Origin: Voacanga thouarsii
Lineage: Eukaryota > Streptophyta > Magnoliopsida > Gentianales > Apocynaceae
Assembly: GCA_026120185.1 (NCBI GenBank)
Contig: JANUWF010001176.1
Coordinates: 7,325,501 to 7,389,500, forward strand
Length of the DNA stretch: 64,000 nucleotides
Direction: 5' to 3'
How positions within the stretch are numbered: position 1 is the stretch's first letter; each line of letters opens with the position of its first letter. The notes under the pieces were generated by a model. It saw only the letters and a program-made list of their open reading frames with translations, made no database searches and was not told the origin of the DNA. A program made the translations under genes and the position numbers. Below, piece by piece: positions 12,933 through 24,852 of the stretch.

Positions 12933-14726
12933 TGAAGGCACGGAAAGCGAAAAAACACAGGGCAAGCAGCGGAAGCAAACATAAAAAAAAAACTGAAAAA
13001 AACACAACAGGGGATTCTAGGACAGGGCCGGCGCCGGTTGCACCCTGTCCAAATCCTGAGGTTTAAAAATTTTTATCTCTCCTTCTAGTTCTCAAAGGTG
13101 GCTGGACCGAAACGTGCACAACCGGGATAGGTGTACTGGTAGAAGCCTCTGTTGCGATTCCTACAAGCCTCCTACTCCGCATTTGCATGTATGTGAACGT
13201 CGAACTCTTGATCTTCCAATATATGGCCAGCCTAACTACCGTTTGGTGAACAACTAACAGGTTAGGGAATTTTTCTGGAGAGAGAGAGAGAGACGCCTGG
13301 CCTTTTTCACAGAGAAGAAGCCGTCTCTTAGAGTGTGTGTTCTGTAACAACAACGTTATCTCCAATCCTCCTATTTAACTTAAATAAAACCCTATATTAA
13401 ACTGGAATGGGCTATTGGACTCTTAGTTTAACCTTTTGGGCTAAATTAATTATTCTAATTAGAATCAACTTAATGACCCAATTAATAATTAATTTTTCAG
13501 CCCAAATAAACTAGTCCAATTAATAAGTCTATATTAGTTTAGTCCCAAGTTAATCTTTAATTATTCAAACTGGGCCAAAGCCCTGAATAATTAATTAACC
13601 CACTAAACTAATTTAATTAATTCTCTCTCTCTATGGACCTTTATTTTATCTAACCAAATAATTAAATCAGGCTACTTAAATAAAATAAATTCTATTTAAT
13701 TTAAGATCAATTCCTTAGCCCGTATTTAATTAAGACTCACGGTCTATACTGGGGACCAAAAAACACACTGCCTTGGCTACTAAAATGACCAAAATACTAT
13801 TGCCATATAAATAGCTGTATTTTACATTTTAAATATTTTCTGATATCACATAAGGAAATGTTGACTCCAAGGACAATGTTGCATTAGCAAAGTCTCCGAC
13901 CTATAGGTGTAATGACTAAAATACCCCTTTATACATCGCCGTACATTCAGAGAGGAATAAGTGTACTAATACCTCTCTAAATTACATCTACCATCCTTAG
14001 GCCTCTAGTCCAATGATCCACGACTTCCTAAATTATTTCCGCTTTCCAAGGGAGTTACCCTAAAGCAAACATTCAAATAATGTTTCCTAGGGCCCTAGAT
14101 ATTTAGATTATTCAGACAACCACAAGGGGCGATATAGTATAAAAACTATCTTGTATAAGTTTGTCTTAATTAACTAGTCACACATACCCAACATGCAAGT
14201 ATATTATCTCTACGATAGAACCTCAACTATAGCATATCAAAGCATATGCTTCTAGCTTCGTCAGACCACCAACTCATACTCAAGTCGTAGAGTACTAGTC
14301 CACGCTGTAACGGTAGTAATCTAGGTTTCTACCATTTAGTACTTTTAGAAACCACTACTACAGGTCCTATTCTATGTATTCGAAATACGCTTATGTCATG
14401 AAGTGAGTGGACTACTCACTGGCTAAAGGTAAGCCATTCCCCATTTAGAATTCACAACATAATAACCTAGACATGATGAGATTCACATTCTCATCAGTCG
14501 ATTAAGAACAAAAGTTTATGTGTTAAGTAACCCGTAATTCATACCTTACTGTGAAAGACCTTCATTCACATGGACCACTTACTTAAACATAATGGGTCTT
14601 TTTCAAACGTAATTGTGCACAAATAAAATTGTAAATTCATAAACAATTTCTGAAAATAAATTCTTTTATTAAAACATTTGATTTTTTACATTAGAAACCT
14701 AGTCTAAAAGGGCATATATCCCAACA
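12933..14726 (-). mobile_element. Solo LTR C (copia type)
   Basis: 1794 bp with perfect 5-bp duplications ttgta (12928-12932 and 14727-14731). On the minus strand it starts TGTTGGGATATATGCCC and ends GTGCCTTCA. That start is shared with solo LTR P at 17957, which points to the same broad superfamily. No primer site or coding sequence. It lies inside the right LTR of element B and is the innermost and youngest layer of this nest. Confidence 0.9.
13018..13049. repeat. GC-rich inverted repeat in solo LTR C
   Basis: ggacaggg and ccctgtcc flank a central ccggcgccgg palindrome. This can fold as a strong hairpin in otherwise AT-rich DNA. It belongs to the motif family discussed in the findings. Confidence 0.75.
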
Positions 14727-16191
14727 TTGTATCCCTTAGGCAAGGTGGCAAATACTCTGACTATGTCATTGTTTCATTGTTTGGTAAATTATCCTTTTAG
14801 GATGGTGATAACTAAGAAAGGGAACCATCCTACCCAAAGACACTTGAGAATCGTCCTTGGATCACCAAGCATCCTTAAGGAAAGAAGGATAAGTTATGTA
14901 ATTCAAAAAGCAATCCACATTATCAAGCTTTACCCTAATCAACTAAAATAGACATATTGAAACTCTATATATCTAAATCAAGGCCCACTCTCTCTCGAGT
15001 TATAAATATCCTTCCCTCAACCTTATTAGTGGGTATCTCTACCTCACTAACTTAGTTTAAGGGGCATTAAGATTAATTATCTATTCCTTATATAGAGGAA
15101 ACAATGTCCCTATTTCTAGATAACCCTATAACCCTTCAATCACCTAGTTCTATATCCTCGATCTCTTTTTCGAGCTAATCAAAGGAAAACCCATACAGTA
15201 AATCAATTAATCGAGCCTCTTAACTTTAACCTCATCTCTTGAAATCATTAAAGTTAAGAAAAAACTCAAAAATTAACAATATAACACAAATCAAGTGATT
15301 GAGTACCAAAATAGAATTCAGTAAATCTTAATAGAAGTCAAGATCTAACAAATATAAAGCTTCAATCTTTTAATTACAAAATGAATCATGAATGCTCAAC
15401 AAAAATAAGAAAAGAAACACCAGAGAGAGGAAAATATACTCTTAGACAAGTGGTGCTTTCTTCTTCTTGAATTTCCCTCTTAAAAATGCCTTCTCCTCTA
15501 CAAAAATGGCTTGGATCCTTTTCTTGGATTCCTCCTTGGAGTTCTAGAGTTTGGAAACTACTCCGCTTTCTCTTGGTTCTTTTTTTTTTTTTTTTTTCTA
15601 ACAAGATAGTAATAGGAGCTATTTATAGTCCCATTTGAAAACCCTGGAAATCTACTGTGTACTGACTTGTCCCAATATGAACTGGCACTTGTTATAACGG
15701 CAGACCGACATCAATTGTATACTTTTCCTTGAAGATCTTGAAATCCCACTCTAAACCGGGGCCTATCTCTCCATTAATCCAGCCCTAATTAGTCTTGTTG
15801 TTTCAACTCCTAAGCTCTCTAGAAATAACCATTGCCTTTTTAGTTGACAAACTGTTGCAACTAATTAATGTAACCAGTGCCTGTATATCTTTAAACTGGT
15901 GCCTATTATATCCAGAATGTTTTCCTTAACTCCCTGTTTTGAACCAAAGTCTGTTTGATCCTTCTTTGCTCTATTTTCACCTTGTTTCTTTGATTATCTT
16001 TTATTTATGCATTCTGTATAGAACAAGACAAAAACAAGGAAAATAAGTAGTCATCTGATCATAAATTTAGCATAACTCAATACAAATGACTAATAAATGC
16101 AGCTACAATGAGCACTCATCAATCACACTTAAAAACGACACAAATTTATCTCAAATGGTTAAGAAAATATTGGTAATTTTAAGCCCTATCA

Positions 16192-17003
16192 AACACAAGA
16201 AGAAGAATGATTAAGGAGAAATTCGGAGAAGAAAAGAAAAGTTGTTCAAGAAGATTTCAAGGAAGAAGAAGAATGTTCACTTGTCCATAAGTGATTTCTT
16301 TCTTTTTGTTTATGTTCTAGATTAACAATTTGGATTCTTAGTGTTTTAATTGTAATTAAGGGATGAACCCTAATTTTATGTTCTTATATTGAATTATTTC
16401 TAGATATTTTAAACTCTAAATCTAGTATTTGATTATCCAGAGCTTTGTTGTGTTGATTAATTGTTTTATGTGCTTTCTTCTAATTAATTCAAGAGAAAAG
16501 TTAGGTGGTTGCATCTAAATCAATTGATTTAATAATGACTATCCTTTAACTAACTTGAGAGAGAGGTTGGGGATTCAGAACTGATAAGCATTGAGATTTT
16601 AGTGTTACCTAAAGATAGAGGCATTGGTTTCTTCCGGATAATTGATGGGTTTGTGATATCACCTAGAGATAGAGGTATTATTTCTTCTATATTTAAGTAG
16701 GTTGATCTTAATACTTCTTAAATTTAATTAAAGAATGAGAGATACCATTTGATTGGCTAAGAACAGGAAGTTCATCACTCGAGAGAGAGTGAAATTTACC
16801 TTTTAAATTTATATCAATATTGAAATTGGGAATCAATTGATTTAAAGGTATTTTTTTTCTTAACATAAATTTCGGATGATTTCTTCTTTACATGATGTGT
16901 ATACTTGTCCAAATTTATCGTTTTAGTGTTTAGCATTTTATATAAAACTTGATTGATTGTAGCCTTTGTTGATCATATTTCCTACCCTAAAACCTTTGTA
17001 TCA
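16192..17003 (+). repeat. 3' LTR of element A, second part
   Basis: Resumes at the aacac duplication and continues the A LTR (aagaagaagaatg, ggatgaaccctaatttta, agagatagaggcatt, gtatca end). Together the two parts match the 5' LTR. The LTR ends at 17003. Confidence 0.85.
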
Positions 17004-17539
17004 GACTTCTTTCACCATCCACTTCTTCACAAACCTTTGCGCTTTAGCTTCTTGTATTTATTAGCTTGAAATCTTCTTTGAGGCCTCTTGACTCTCGATC
17101 TTATCCAAGGAGCCATGGGTTGTGTCTTGGTCTTTTTCCTATTTCTAGGAATGTCTCATATTACTTGGGCAGATTCCTATTATTTTCCCCTTTTTGTGGT
17201 GATTCGTCCTAAAATTAATGTGCCATGTTATTTGAGTGGATTTTCCTACATAAGAATTAAAACAAAAGTTTTTGTGTGAAAGTAAAAATTTTGCTTTTGT
17301 TCCTTAACAAACTTTTATTTTCTCTCTCTACAACCCAAGTAGGCTCTTTTATTTTATCTCCATACCCCCTCTTTAGTTCTCTCTTCTCTTTTGATTATGT
17401 TTACCTTTGGAGCTCTAATCTCGCTTCTTTCTCTTTTGCTCTCATCTCATTTTCTCTTCCCTTATGCTCTTTTTTATCCCTCTCTTGTGTTTCTCTCTCT
17501 TTTTATTCTTTTTTCTATCTATCTTTCTCCTTTAAGATA
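17004..17539 (-). other. Low-complexity spacer after the protease of element Q
   Basis: Pyrimidine-rich on the plus strand, so the minus strand would encode a Lys/Glu-rich linker, as is common between protease and reverse transcriptase in this gypsy group. It is full of stops. A SRVKRPQR-like trace near 17090 is too short to name. Confidence 0.35.
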
Positions 17540-19560
17540 TTTTGATCTTTTAAAATCTCACTAGGGGATGAAAGGTAAAGAGTAAATTTCTTCCTACCCT
17601 TATGTAAAGAATAAGTATTTTTCTTTCTATTGTGAACCACCTCTCAATCATATTGTCAAGGTCTTCTTAATAATAAGTGTTCAACATGCATTGGGAACAT
17701 ATCACATATCAGTTCATCTTTATACTCCCTTACGTTAAATTCTACCTTAACTTGTTAATTCACCTAAAGAAAAAAAAAAAGAAAAGAGGGCAGGGGGCTT
17801 ATTCACATATATTTGATTGTATCGTTAATCTTCACTTTACCATAATTATTTAACTATTGAAACTTGTAAGGCTTTGGATGTTTCAAGGTTTTTATTCTCA
17901 ATTCTTCCATCAATGTAGCACTAGTAGCATTTTTACAACTCTCTTTATTAATAATCTATTAGGGATATGCCCTAGAGTCAATTTGTATTTATACTATTGT
18001 CGTTATATTTTATATAATAATATGAGGTTTTCCTTTCCATGAATAGTGCATTTTGTTTTGTGGTCATTAAGTACGTGATTTGATAGTAAAACTCAATAAT
18101 GAATACAATGACTATTCTAAAATTGTTCCTGATCGATTATTATTATTAGAACAATAATAAATTAAGATTAGTATGTTTGTGACTTGATAGCTATATTTTA
18201 CTGGTCATGGATATTTGTGATATTGAGTCAAAATATAAATAAATGTTAGAGAATATTGTATTGGACATGACCCACTGTGAGAGTACTTCATGGAATATGT
18301 CATAAGTACTTTCTAGCTATAATAATATTAAAAGTCCTTCAATCTAAATTCATCATAGTTTTCTACTTGATAAATTCTATATTTTTACGTTGTCTAAAGT
18401 TGTCTTTAATCAGATAATAAATTAGACTACTGTTAGATATAGAATAAATCAATGAGAGGAATATGATTGATAGTGAAGGAATTTATCCCTCTCAATTATG
18501 GGAGAGATATCCATGGGCCCCTTAATAAGTTAGACTGTTAAAATGCATGATTGTGCTTAAATATATCAATCTAAGATATTGATATCATTTGTTTTGAACA
18601 GTCTACTATGAAATCAAGAAATAATTGATTAAGCTTAATAAGGATGACATGCTCCGTGCCTTATGCTTAATCTGGATATCGTGTGAAAAAATGACTAAAT
18701 ATAAAATCATGATTTGGTTCAAAGAGATCACCGATCTTCATTTAACTTGGATAGTTATAATATTTTGTTAGAAACTGTTTATAACTTGTGCGTCATTTAA
18801 ATATGATTTGGGCACACTACCAGTGTTAAATGAACCTATAGGGTCACATAATAAGTGAACTTATTAGGTTATTTTTCTGGTAACCAGATTCGATGAATTT
18901 GGGAATATGTCTAAGTTAATCGAACTTAGAAAATTTACCAGATACAATGAATTTGAAAATATGTCTATATTCGATGTATCTGGATAATGTCCAGATTATA
19001 AGAATCTGACTCAATAAATTAATTAGTTAAATTACCGAGATAATGACAGAATCTTATCATATCAATTTTAATTTAATTTGAATTTAAATTAAAATACGAT
19101 AAGATATTATTAAGGTTGAACTCTAAAGGTTCGGAGGGGTTTTTAAGAAAACCCTAGCCGTCTTCTCTAGTGAGCTATACTGTTAAGAATATTCGTGCCT
19201 TTATCCACCAGAAAAATAAGCCTCTCAAACCCTAGGCGCTAGCACTCCCCGGGTGACGAGTGAGTTCGCGGTGTGTATCCGATAGAGGACGTTCGCATAT
19301 TGCAGCGTCTGGTGATCGTTCGGGTTGCACGTACAACAGCAAAATTGGAATCGAAGGATATCGATTACACCTAACAGAGGTAATTTTGCAAACATACAAT
19401 CTTCTTAATTGTTTACTTGGATCCTCGGAAGGGATTCATGGATATTTTTCGCATTTAGGAATCCACGAGTCCTAACATAATCAAACTACATAGTCTTCAT
19501 TTGATATAACACTTTGAATAGAAAATGTTTTCCCTTTATAGATCCCTTTCTTCTTCTTCA
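17540..19560 (-). pseudogene. Retropepsin (aspartic protease) of element Q, split by solo LTR P
   Basis: Minus-strand traces occur in family order. KTFSIQSVISNED lies before the insertion (about 19560-19500). INKESCKNATSATLMEEL and KHPKPYKFQ follow (17956-17850), then YKDELICDMFPM and HLLLRRPWQYD, and HNRKKNTYSLHKGRKKFTL (17740-17560). The usual gypsy pattern is an IDGGS catalytic loop, then HLLLGRPWQYDR, then HDGRKNTYSF. Here the catalytic Asp is replaced (INKES) and stops are present, so it is inactive. The protease normally cleaves the gag-pol polyprotein in the virus-like particle. Confidence 0.82.
17957..19477 (+). mobile_element. Solo LTR P (copia type)
   Basis: 1521 bp with perfect duplications taatc (17952-17956 and 19478-19482). 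It starts tattagggatatgcc (TG mutated to TA) and ends cctaaca, giving short inverted ends. A GC-richer segment near 19190-19370 is the probable R/U5 part. Its insertion splits the protease of element Q. No interior remains. Confidence 0.93.
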
Positions 19561-19699
19561 ACCACATGAGCAGCCACAACCTTTCTATAATACTAGGTAA
19601 TGATTATGGTTATCTAATCACAATACCATTTTTTCTATCCTCATTAACTTCTTCAATCTCATCCCCAAAACTCTTACCATAATCTTCTTCCCCAGATGA

Positions 19700-20320
19700 A
19701 AGTTCACCTTAGTTATTTGTGAACACCATTTTTTTTTTATTTGGACACTCATAGAAAGAATGCCTATGTCTTGGACATTTATACTATTTGATGTCCATAT
19801 TTCTTCATGACCCTACCCAGGCTTGTCCCTTGTCTTTTGTCCTTCCTCCTATAAACCTAGTGGTTTCACTAGGTATTGGCTCATTCTTCTTCAACACTCT
19901 TAGTTGATGTGCATCGTCTTCTAGAAAATAGAGTATATTTGAGAACTCCTTAGTTGCTTCCTTTAATGAACTCAATTGGCCTACTTTAACCTCTCCATTA
20001 TCACTATATATACTCTTTTTCATCCAATGCAAGTGCCTAATCCTCAACACCCACAATTTTTTCTTATGTCTCATTTGCTTTAAGTCCAACTCTTAGCTTC
20101 TCAACACATTGCTTTTTTTTTTTTTTCAAATTTAATTGCTGTAATAGATGTCTTGCATGCCAATTTAATGGAACATTGAAATCTAGTGTGTCCAAGATCA
20201 TAGCAATTTTCACAATGAATCCTATTACTCTTTTGTAAATCATTTTTCCCCTTTTGTTAAATCAACTTAGGACAATTCTAAGAATAGTGGTAATATTCAA
20301 AACAATAAGAACATTCATAG
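19700..20320 (-). pseudogene. Gag with several zinc knuckles, element Q
   Basis: Three CX2CX4HX4C knuckles are visible on the minus strand. They are ECSYCFEYYHYS*NCPKL (about 20310-20255, one stop), HCENCYDLGHTRFQCSI (20225-20175, intact) and *YKCPRHRHSFYECP (19795-19750, first Cys now a stop). Between the last two lies a charged open stretch at 20089-19805 (KKNEPIPSETTRFIGG). The first knuckle is strikingly like CSHCFEYNHTSWDCPKL in element O at 54917, so Q and O share a gag lineage. Nucleocapsid knuckles bind the RNA genome during packaging. Stops and frameshifts show it is dead. Confidence 0.8.
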
Positions 20321-21511
20321 CTTCATCTCTTTTACATCCTCTTTCCATCAAATTTCTACAATTCACTCTTTTATTTTTGCCTTATTTTTCTTACACATTC
20401 ATGAGTAGCGTGTTGAAAGCTCTTATTTTAATTGCTAAACTTGAGCCCACCCTCTTACCTTTTTCAAATTATCAATTCTTAAATAATTTCTTTCCAAAAT
20501 AACCTCCCAATGGCTTAGGAACTAGTCTAACTAGATAAGGCAATCTAACCCTCCTAGATAATCAACTATGGGTCTTAGAGGAATTAATCAAACACTTAAT
20601 AGGCAAATAGGATGAAACACAATCGAACAAGAGTTTTCAAGTAAGGAAAACTCAAATTTTAAAGAAAGATGCGTAGTGATATCCATTAGGCAAGTGCAAG
20701 GATCCAAGTAAACAAAGATAATATGACTTGGGACTTAAAGATAAATAATGTTCAAATGAATCCTAGGTATCTGAAGGAGTTTAGAATCTAGATATTCATC
20801 CACCAATAATAAGAAATATAATAAGAAAGTCTAAAGGAAGTAATAGATGAAAGTTAAAAACTTATATATCGTATTGTAGTGATACTTAAGCATTTCATCA
20901 AACACTTAGTAGGCAACTAGTTCAATAAGGAAAATATAAATATTGGGATACTTTTAGAACCAATAGGAAACAATTTTGATGTTTAATATTTCACTCAAGG
21001 CAATTTATCACAAATAGTTCAAATATAAGAGATAAAGTAGTATGAATTCAAAGATGCATCAATTATTTTCAAGCAATAGGCAAATTCACAATGAATAAAT
21101 TTCTGGTTGCAAATGGAAAGATATTTCTTACTAAATTCAAGTTAACAAGCAAGAAAACTATAGGGATTTAATAAAGGAAGCTCCGGTGGTCATATATGAA
21201 TAATTACAAGTTACTAAGCCAACATATCAACTATTTTGTGTGCAGTCTCATAACTCAATATATACCAGAATTTTCACCTTTATAAAAGTCCAAATATTTA
21301 AGAATCACAAGAAAATTTAAGCCCCCCAAATGATTATATCAACATTAAGGAACAATTTCATAACAAGTGCATGGCTAAAAGTAGAGATATTTGATCACAA
21401 GAATTGCAACAAAAAGAGTTCGTAGATTTTGAATTTGTAAGCAATGTTCTTAAAGAAAATTGTAAGTTTTTGCCAAGGAAAGTTGATTTGATCAGAATAA
21501 AATCATACTTA
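20321..21511 (-). other. Leader/5' gag region of element Q, no clear coding
   Basis: AT-rich. A phrase of the form atcaaacactta(a/g)taggcaa occurs twice (20588, 20890), suggesting an old internal duplication. I cannot place a gag start. Confidence 0.4.
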
Positions 21512-21523
21512 ACTCTGATACCA
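21512..21523 (-). other. Primer-binding site of element Q (initiator tRNA-Met type)
   Basis: The minus strand reads TGGTATCAGAGT, eleven of twelve bases of the iMet primer site TGGTATCAGAGC. It sits just inside the LTR end. Confidence 0.8.
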
Positions 21524-24164
21524 CTTTCATATGAATTTGCAAAAAACCTCTTAAATTTAAGAACAAAAATATAAGAATTGGTCACTCAATTTTCTACCTC
21601 TTCCTACAAAAGAAGAACCCTAGAGGATTGAACAATCAGGACCTAAATTCTAGTGAGGATTGGCCAACTACTTTAATATCCAAACTCCCTTAATCCTACA
21701 AGGGATTAATAACAAGTAATATAGAGAAAACCCAAACAAAGAATCCTAACAATAATTAAATGATACGTAGAGCCTATGGTGTGCAGGTCTGACTGGTAGA
21801 CCTACTTAATAGATTAAATGAGGGGGTCCCACATCCAATTCAGGTGTATATGAGAGGAGTTTTCACTCTCATTAGCAGCTATAGCTTTTGGTGCAAGTGA
21901 TAGTGCCTTGCTTATATCATTTGGTATTAGAGCCAATATGCATGTTTGACTCCCAAGTTCTACATGCGATCATTCCTAAAGTTTGAAGTTAAACCTTTTC
22001 TTGAGAGAGAAGGAATGATACGCCGAGCCTGTGGTATGCAGGTCCGTTGGTGGACCCACCTAGTGGCTTAAATAAGGAGATTTCGCGTCTGAATCGTGTA
22101 TATATATGAGAGAGGTATGCACCCTTACTGACAGCTATAGCTTTTGGTACAGGACTTTTGAATAAAGTATCCTATCCGCAATCAAAATTCTAGTACAATT
22201 ATATCAATAAAATTTACACTTTGGTTCACATTCCCTAATCAAGTGTACTTAATTATAAATCAACATGGATCTCCCGATTAGGAGTCAAACAATACATAAG
22301 GATATCAACCAAATAAACTCATCAATTTATCCAATAAAATCATTTAAATGTTCAAATAAAAATTGAAGAAATTTCCTTCATGAAATCTCATACTCAAGTG
22401 TAGGTTGTTTTTATAAAATTTCTCGCAAATAAAGGTTTTGATTTTTTAAAAAAAACACCATCATACATACACTTTTCCAAATGATTCCAAATCTTTATAG
22501 AAGAAAGTCAAACATGTATACACTTGATTTCCATCAAAATTTTCAACAATTTATAGATCAAACAATGCCAGAAAAATTCTAATTTGCAATACTAAAAACG
22601 GTAGTAATTTGAGTAACCTTTTGTTCAAGAAAATAAATAGAACTTTTTCCCAAGTTTTCCGACATTTGAAAGAATAATATGTACTATAATGTCAATCTAA
22701 ATTCCTCTAAAATTGTGGACAAAAACTAAACAAAAGATAGCTCCAAAATAGGGTATATCATCAACAAGAAATTGCCATCTCTAGCGTATTTGTTTTACAA
22801 AAATTACTACAACATAATCTTAGAGATTCGAGCATGATTCCTCATTTAAAAAGCTTCATATAACATTAAGAAATCAATTCCAATAATCTCAAAAAAAAAT
22901 AATCAAAATAATACCATTTTAAGCTAAGAACATCACATAATTATGCATAGAACATTTTCAGCAAACAGAGGAAGTTTCATATAACAAAAAGATTGGTTCT
23001 TTTACATGATTTCTATGGATAAAAAACTACATAATACACATAAGACATAATAGAAACTTACCAAACCAAAACTTATCAAAATTCCTTCAAGATTTATACA
23101 AAATTCTATCCTAAGATCAATACAAAATTTTTTCAGAAAGTATGCTTTGTTTTGCAAGATAGAAAAGATGGTTTCTTCAACCTGAAATCTTCATGAAATC
23201 TATATATTAAAGTATAACATTAAATAAGAAACCTTTGTAGTTAAAATCCCTACAAAAACCTATTCAAATCACACCCAAAATATCAATCTTTTGGTGGTAC
23301 AAATATTCCAGCAAAAGATATATGAATTGGAAGCCATGAAAGAAGGGAAAAAAATTAGACTTTTGGTGTACCTTGTTGAAAAGCTTATTAGGTAGCCTTG
23401 AAGAACAAAAGGAGCAGCTTTTTTGTTTTTACAAACAAGGCTAGGTTTCTTGGAAAAGTAGAGATAAAATTGTCAAAGTAAAGAGATGAGAGAAGGTGTC
23501 AACTAGGGCTTAGAGTGGAAAGCAAGAAATTGTTTGATGGTAGCATTTTCTTGGGAGGGAAGGGTGTGTGCCGGCTAGAGTAAGATTAGGATAGGGTTTA
23601 GGGCTTTCTTTGGAGACAAGTTATAAAGTTTGAGATATTAGGAGTGGCAACCAAGTAAAAGTATTTATGGAAATAATATGTTTATATAGTTAGTATAAAA
23701 TACTGGATTAGGTTTATGGAAAGTTTTTATGACAAGTTGTATATTTACCAAGACTTCTAATTGATTAAGGGTTCAAATCCCATCATTTACAATTTTTTAC
23801 CTAATTTTTCAAATTAGATTTTAAGTTTTGTAACTTTACCTATATTACACACTTTAGGCCAAGATTATATGGAAAATACTTATGAGTCCTTATATAAGTT
23901 TCACCCATAAAAAATATTGACTCCAAAAATAATTAAAATATTGATTCTTGATAATAATTCTTTACTCTACATCATAAAATTAATTACTACTCATATACAC
24001 AAAATAATTAAATAACCATGCATAAATCATTCACAAAAATTTACAAGTATGCTCATTGATCATAAGACACAAATATGTTCCCAACATATATATTTCCACA
24101 TAGAAATGCTCAATGAATGTGTGATCGATTCCTAATTTAAGTGTGAAAATGGTAGGGTATTACA
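21524..24164 (-). repeat. 5' LTR of element Q
   Basis: On the minus strand it starts TGTAATACCCTACC (24164) and runs about 2.25 kb once the TRIM is excluded. The part nearest the primer site is duplicated at 3885-4096. The inner edge is uncertain by about 10 bp. The remainder (22153-24100) is AT-rich and non-coding. A ggttcaaatccc box-B-like string at 23769 is on the opposite strand to the element and is probably fortuitous. Confidence 0.7.
21761..22152 (+). mobile_element. TRIM (terminal-repeat retrotransposon in miniature)
   Basis: Two short direct repeats begin tgatacg and share agcct(a/g)tggt(g/a)tgcaggt, ggaccc-type and agctatagcttttggt blocks: LTR1 21761-21919 and LTR2 22016 to about 22152. 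Between them lie TGGTATTAGAGCC (21922-21934, iMet primer site two bases after the LTR end) and gagagagaaggaa (22003-22015), a polypurine tract directly before LTR2. Total length is about 0.39 kb with no coding capacity, which defines a TRIM. LTR2 loses homology to LTR1 in its last 20-25 bp, so the right edge is approximate. It sits in the LTR of element Q. Confidence 0.88.
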
Positions 24165-24169
24165 AATTT

Positions 24170-24743
24170 AATGGCCAAGCCAAGACAATCAACAAAGTGT
24201 TGATTAATTTGATAAAGAAGAATCTGGACAATAGGCCTTGAAAATGGCATGAGACTATAAAAAAGGCTCTATAAGCCTACAGGAATTCAAGGATGGCTAT
24301 AGGATTCACCCTATTTCGATTAACCTATGGACAAGATGCAGTTTTGCCTATGGAGATCTCAATTAGATCCACTAGAGTAGCCGTCTAGCATCATTTACTA
24401 CCGACTAAATATAGACAGGCCATGTTTATGGAATTAGATGCGGTCTATCAATAACATTGGCTTGTTAAGGAGCACTTGAAACTACACAAGAAAAGGGTTA
24501 CTTGTAGTTACAACCAAAAGGTCAAGAAGAAATAGTTTTATGAAGAGGATTTGGTCTGAAAACCATACCCCCTATCGGGCCAAAGGATCCCAGGTTTGGC
24601 AAGTAAACTACGAAAGCCCTTTTCAGGTCACTCAAGTAATTTCCAAAGGAGTATATCATTTGATAAAATTGAATGAGAAAGAGTTAGATAAGAGCATCGA
24701 TGGGAAATGCTTAATTGTACTTCCCTTCTTTGTGGGAAGATAG
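24170..24743 (+). pseudogene. Ty3/gypsy integrase C-terminal region, relic
   Basis: Conceptual translation, with several stops, gives NKVLINLIKKNLDN, SRMAIGFTLFRLTYGQDAV, LPMEISIRSTRV, YNQKVKKK, FYEEDLV and TIPPIGPK. After a frameshift it continues QVWQVNYESPFQVTQVI and YHLIKLN...DGKCL. This is the end of the integrase core followed by the GPY/F-type C-terminal module (normally FGKWSPNWEGPF then a valine-rich strand). Integrase inserts the retroelement cDNA. The upstream core is cut off at the LTR of Q (24164), and the downstream end abuts the LTR of F. The remains belong to an older gypsy element that received both insertions. Confidence 0.85.
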
Positions 24744-24852
24744 ACAATCAACATAAGCATTAAACAATTTGTACCATAGGTCAGCTACAAGCTAGTTGTT
24801 ATCAACCATGTATGTCAAAAAGGATAAAAGTGTTCAGAGGAATGGCTACAGG

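Larger units (their letters stand above)
11434..16191 (-). mobile_element. Element B: Athila-type LTR dimer inserted in the 3' LTR of A
   Basis: Two minus-oriented LTRs abut with no interior. The left LTR is 11434-12774 (tgatgcatg to aataca). The right LTR is 12775-16191 (tgttttg to ccctatca) and is interrupted by solo LTR C. The pair is flanked by aacag (11429-11433) and aacac (16192-16196). The uninterrupted sequence in the 5' LTR of A reads aacac, so the whole block entered as one event. The junction at 12774/12775 is CA followed by TG. Primer site, polypurine tract and coding DNA are all absent. The two LTRs differ considerably, so they may come from different subfamilies. Confidence 0.7.
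4831..17003 (+). mobile_element. Element A: Athila-type (Ty3/gypsy) LTR retroelement with nested insertions
   Basis: The 5' LTR (4831-6328) and the 3' LTR (10910-11433 plus about 16197-17003) share the same start (tgata), TATA region, aactcctagagagct block, later directional landmarks and gtatca end. A tRNA-Asp-like primer site follows the 5' LTR, and a purine tract precedes the 3' LTR. Removing solo LTR N leaves about 3.2 kb of interior with no gag or pol, only a private ORF relic and 3'-UTR-like sequence, so the element is non-autonomous. The flanking 5 bp (tattt and gactt) do not match, so one outer edge is altered or the target duplication has decayed. Confidence 0.85.
17004..24164 (-). 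mobile_element. Element Q: Ty3/gypsy retroelement with 5' LTR, gag and protease
   Basis: Read on the minus strand: a 5' LTR from 24164 (TGTAATACCC start) to about 21524, an iMet-type primer site (21523-21512), a leader, a gag with zinc knuckles (20320-19700), then a retropepsin relic (about 19560-19483 and 17956-17540). Solo LTR P splits the protease. Polymerase and integrase are not visible before 17004, where the element meets the 3' LTR of A, so the 3' half is missing. The LTR start and primer site fit the iMet-primed gypsy group. Confidence 0.75.

Noticed and set aside
4831..17003. Target duplication for element A
   Set aside because: Flanking bases tattt and gactt do not match. I do not claim a duplication.
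20254..20502. Plus-strand 82-residue frame
   Set aside because: Antisense to the zinc-knuckle gag of element Q.
23745..23790. Possible tRNA gene (ggttcaaatccc)
   Set aside because: Only a B-box-like string; no A box at proper spacing and no acceptor stem.
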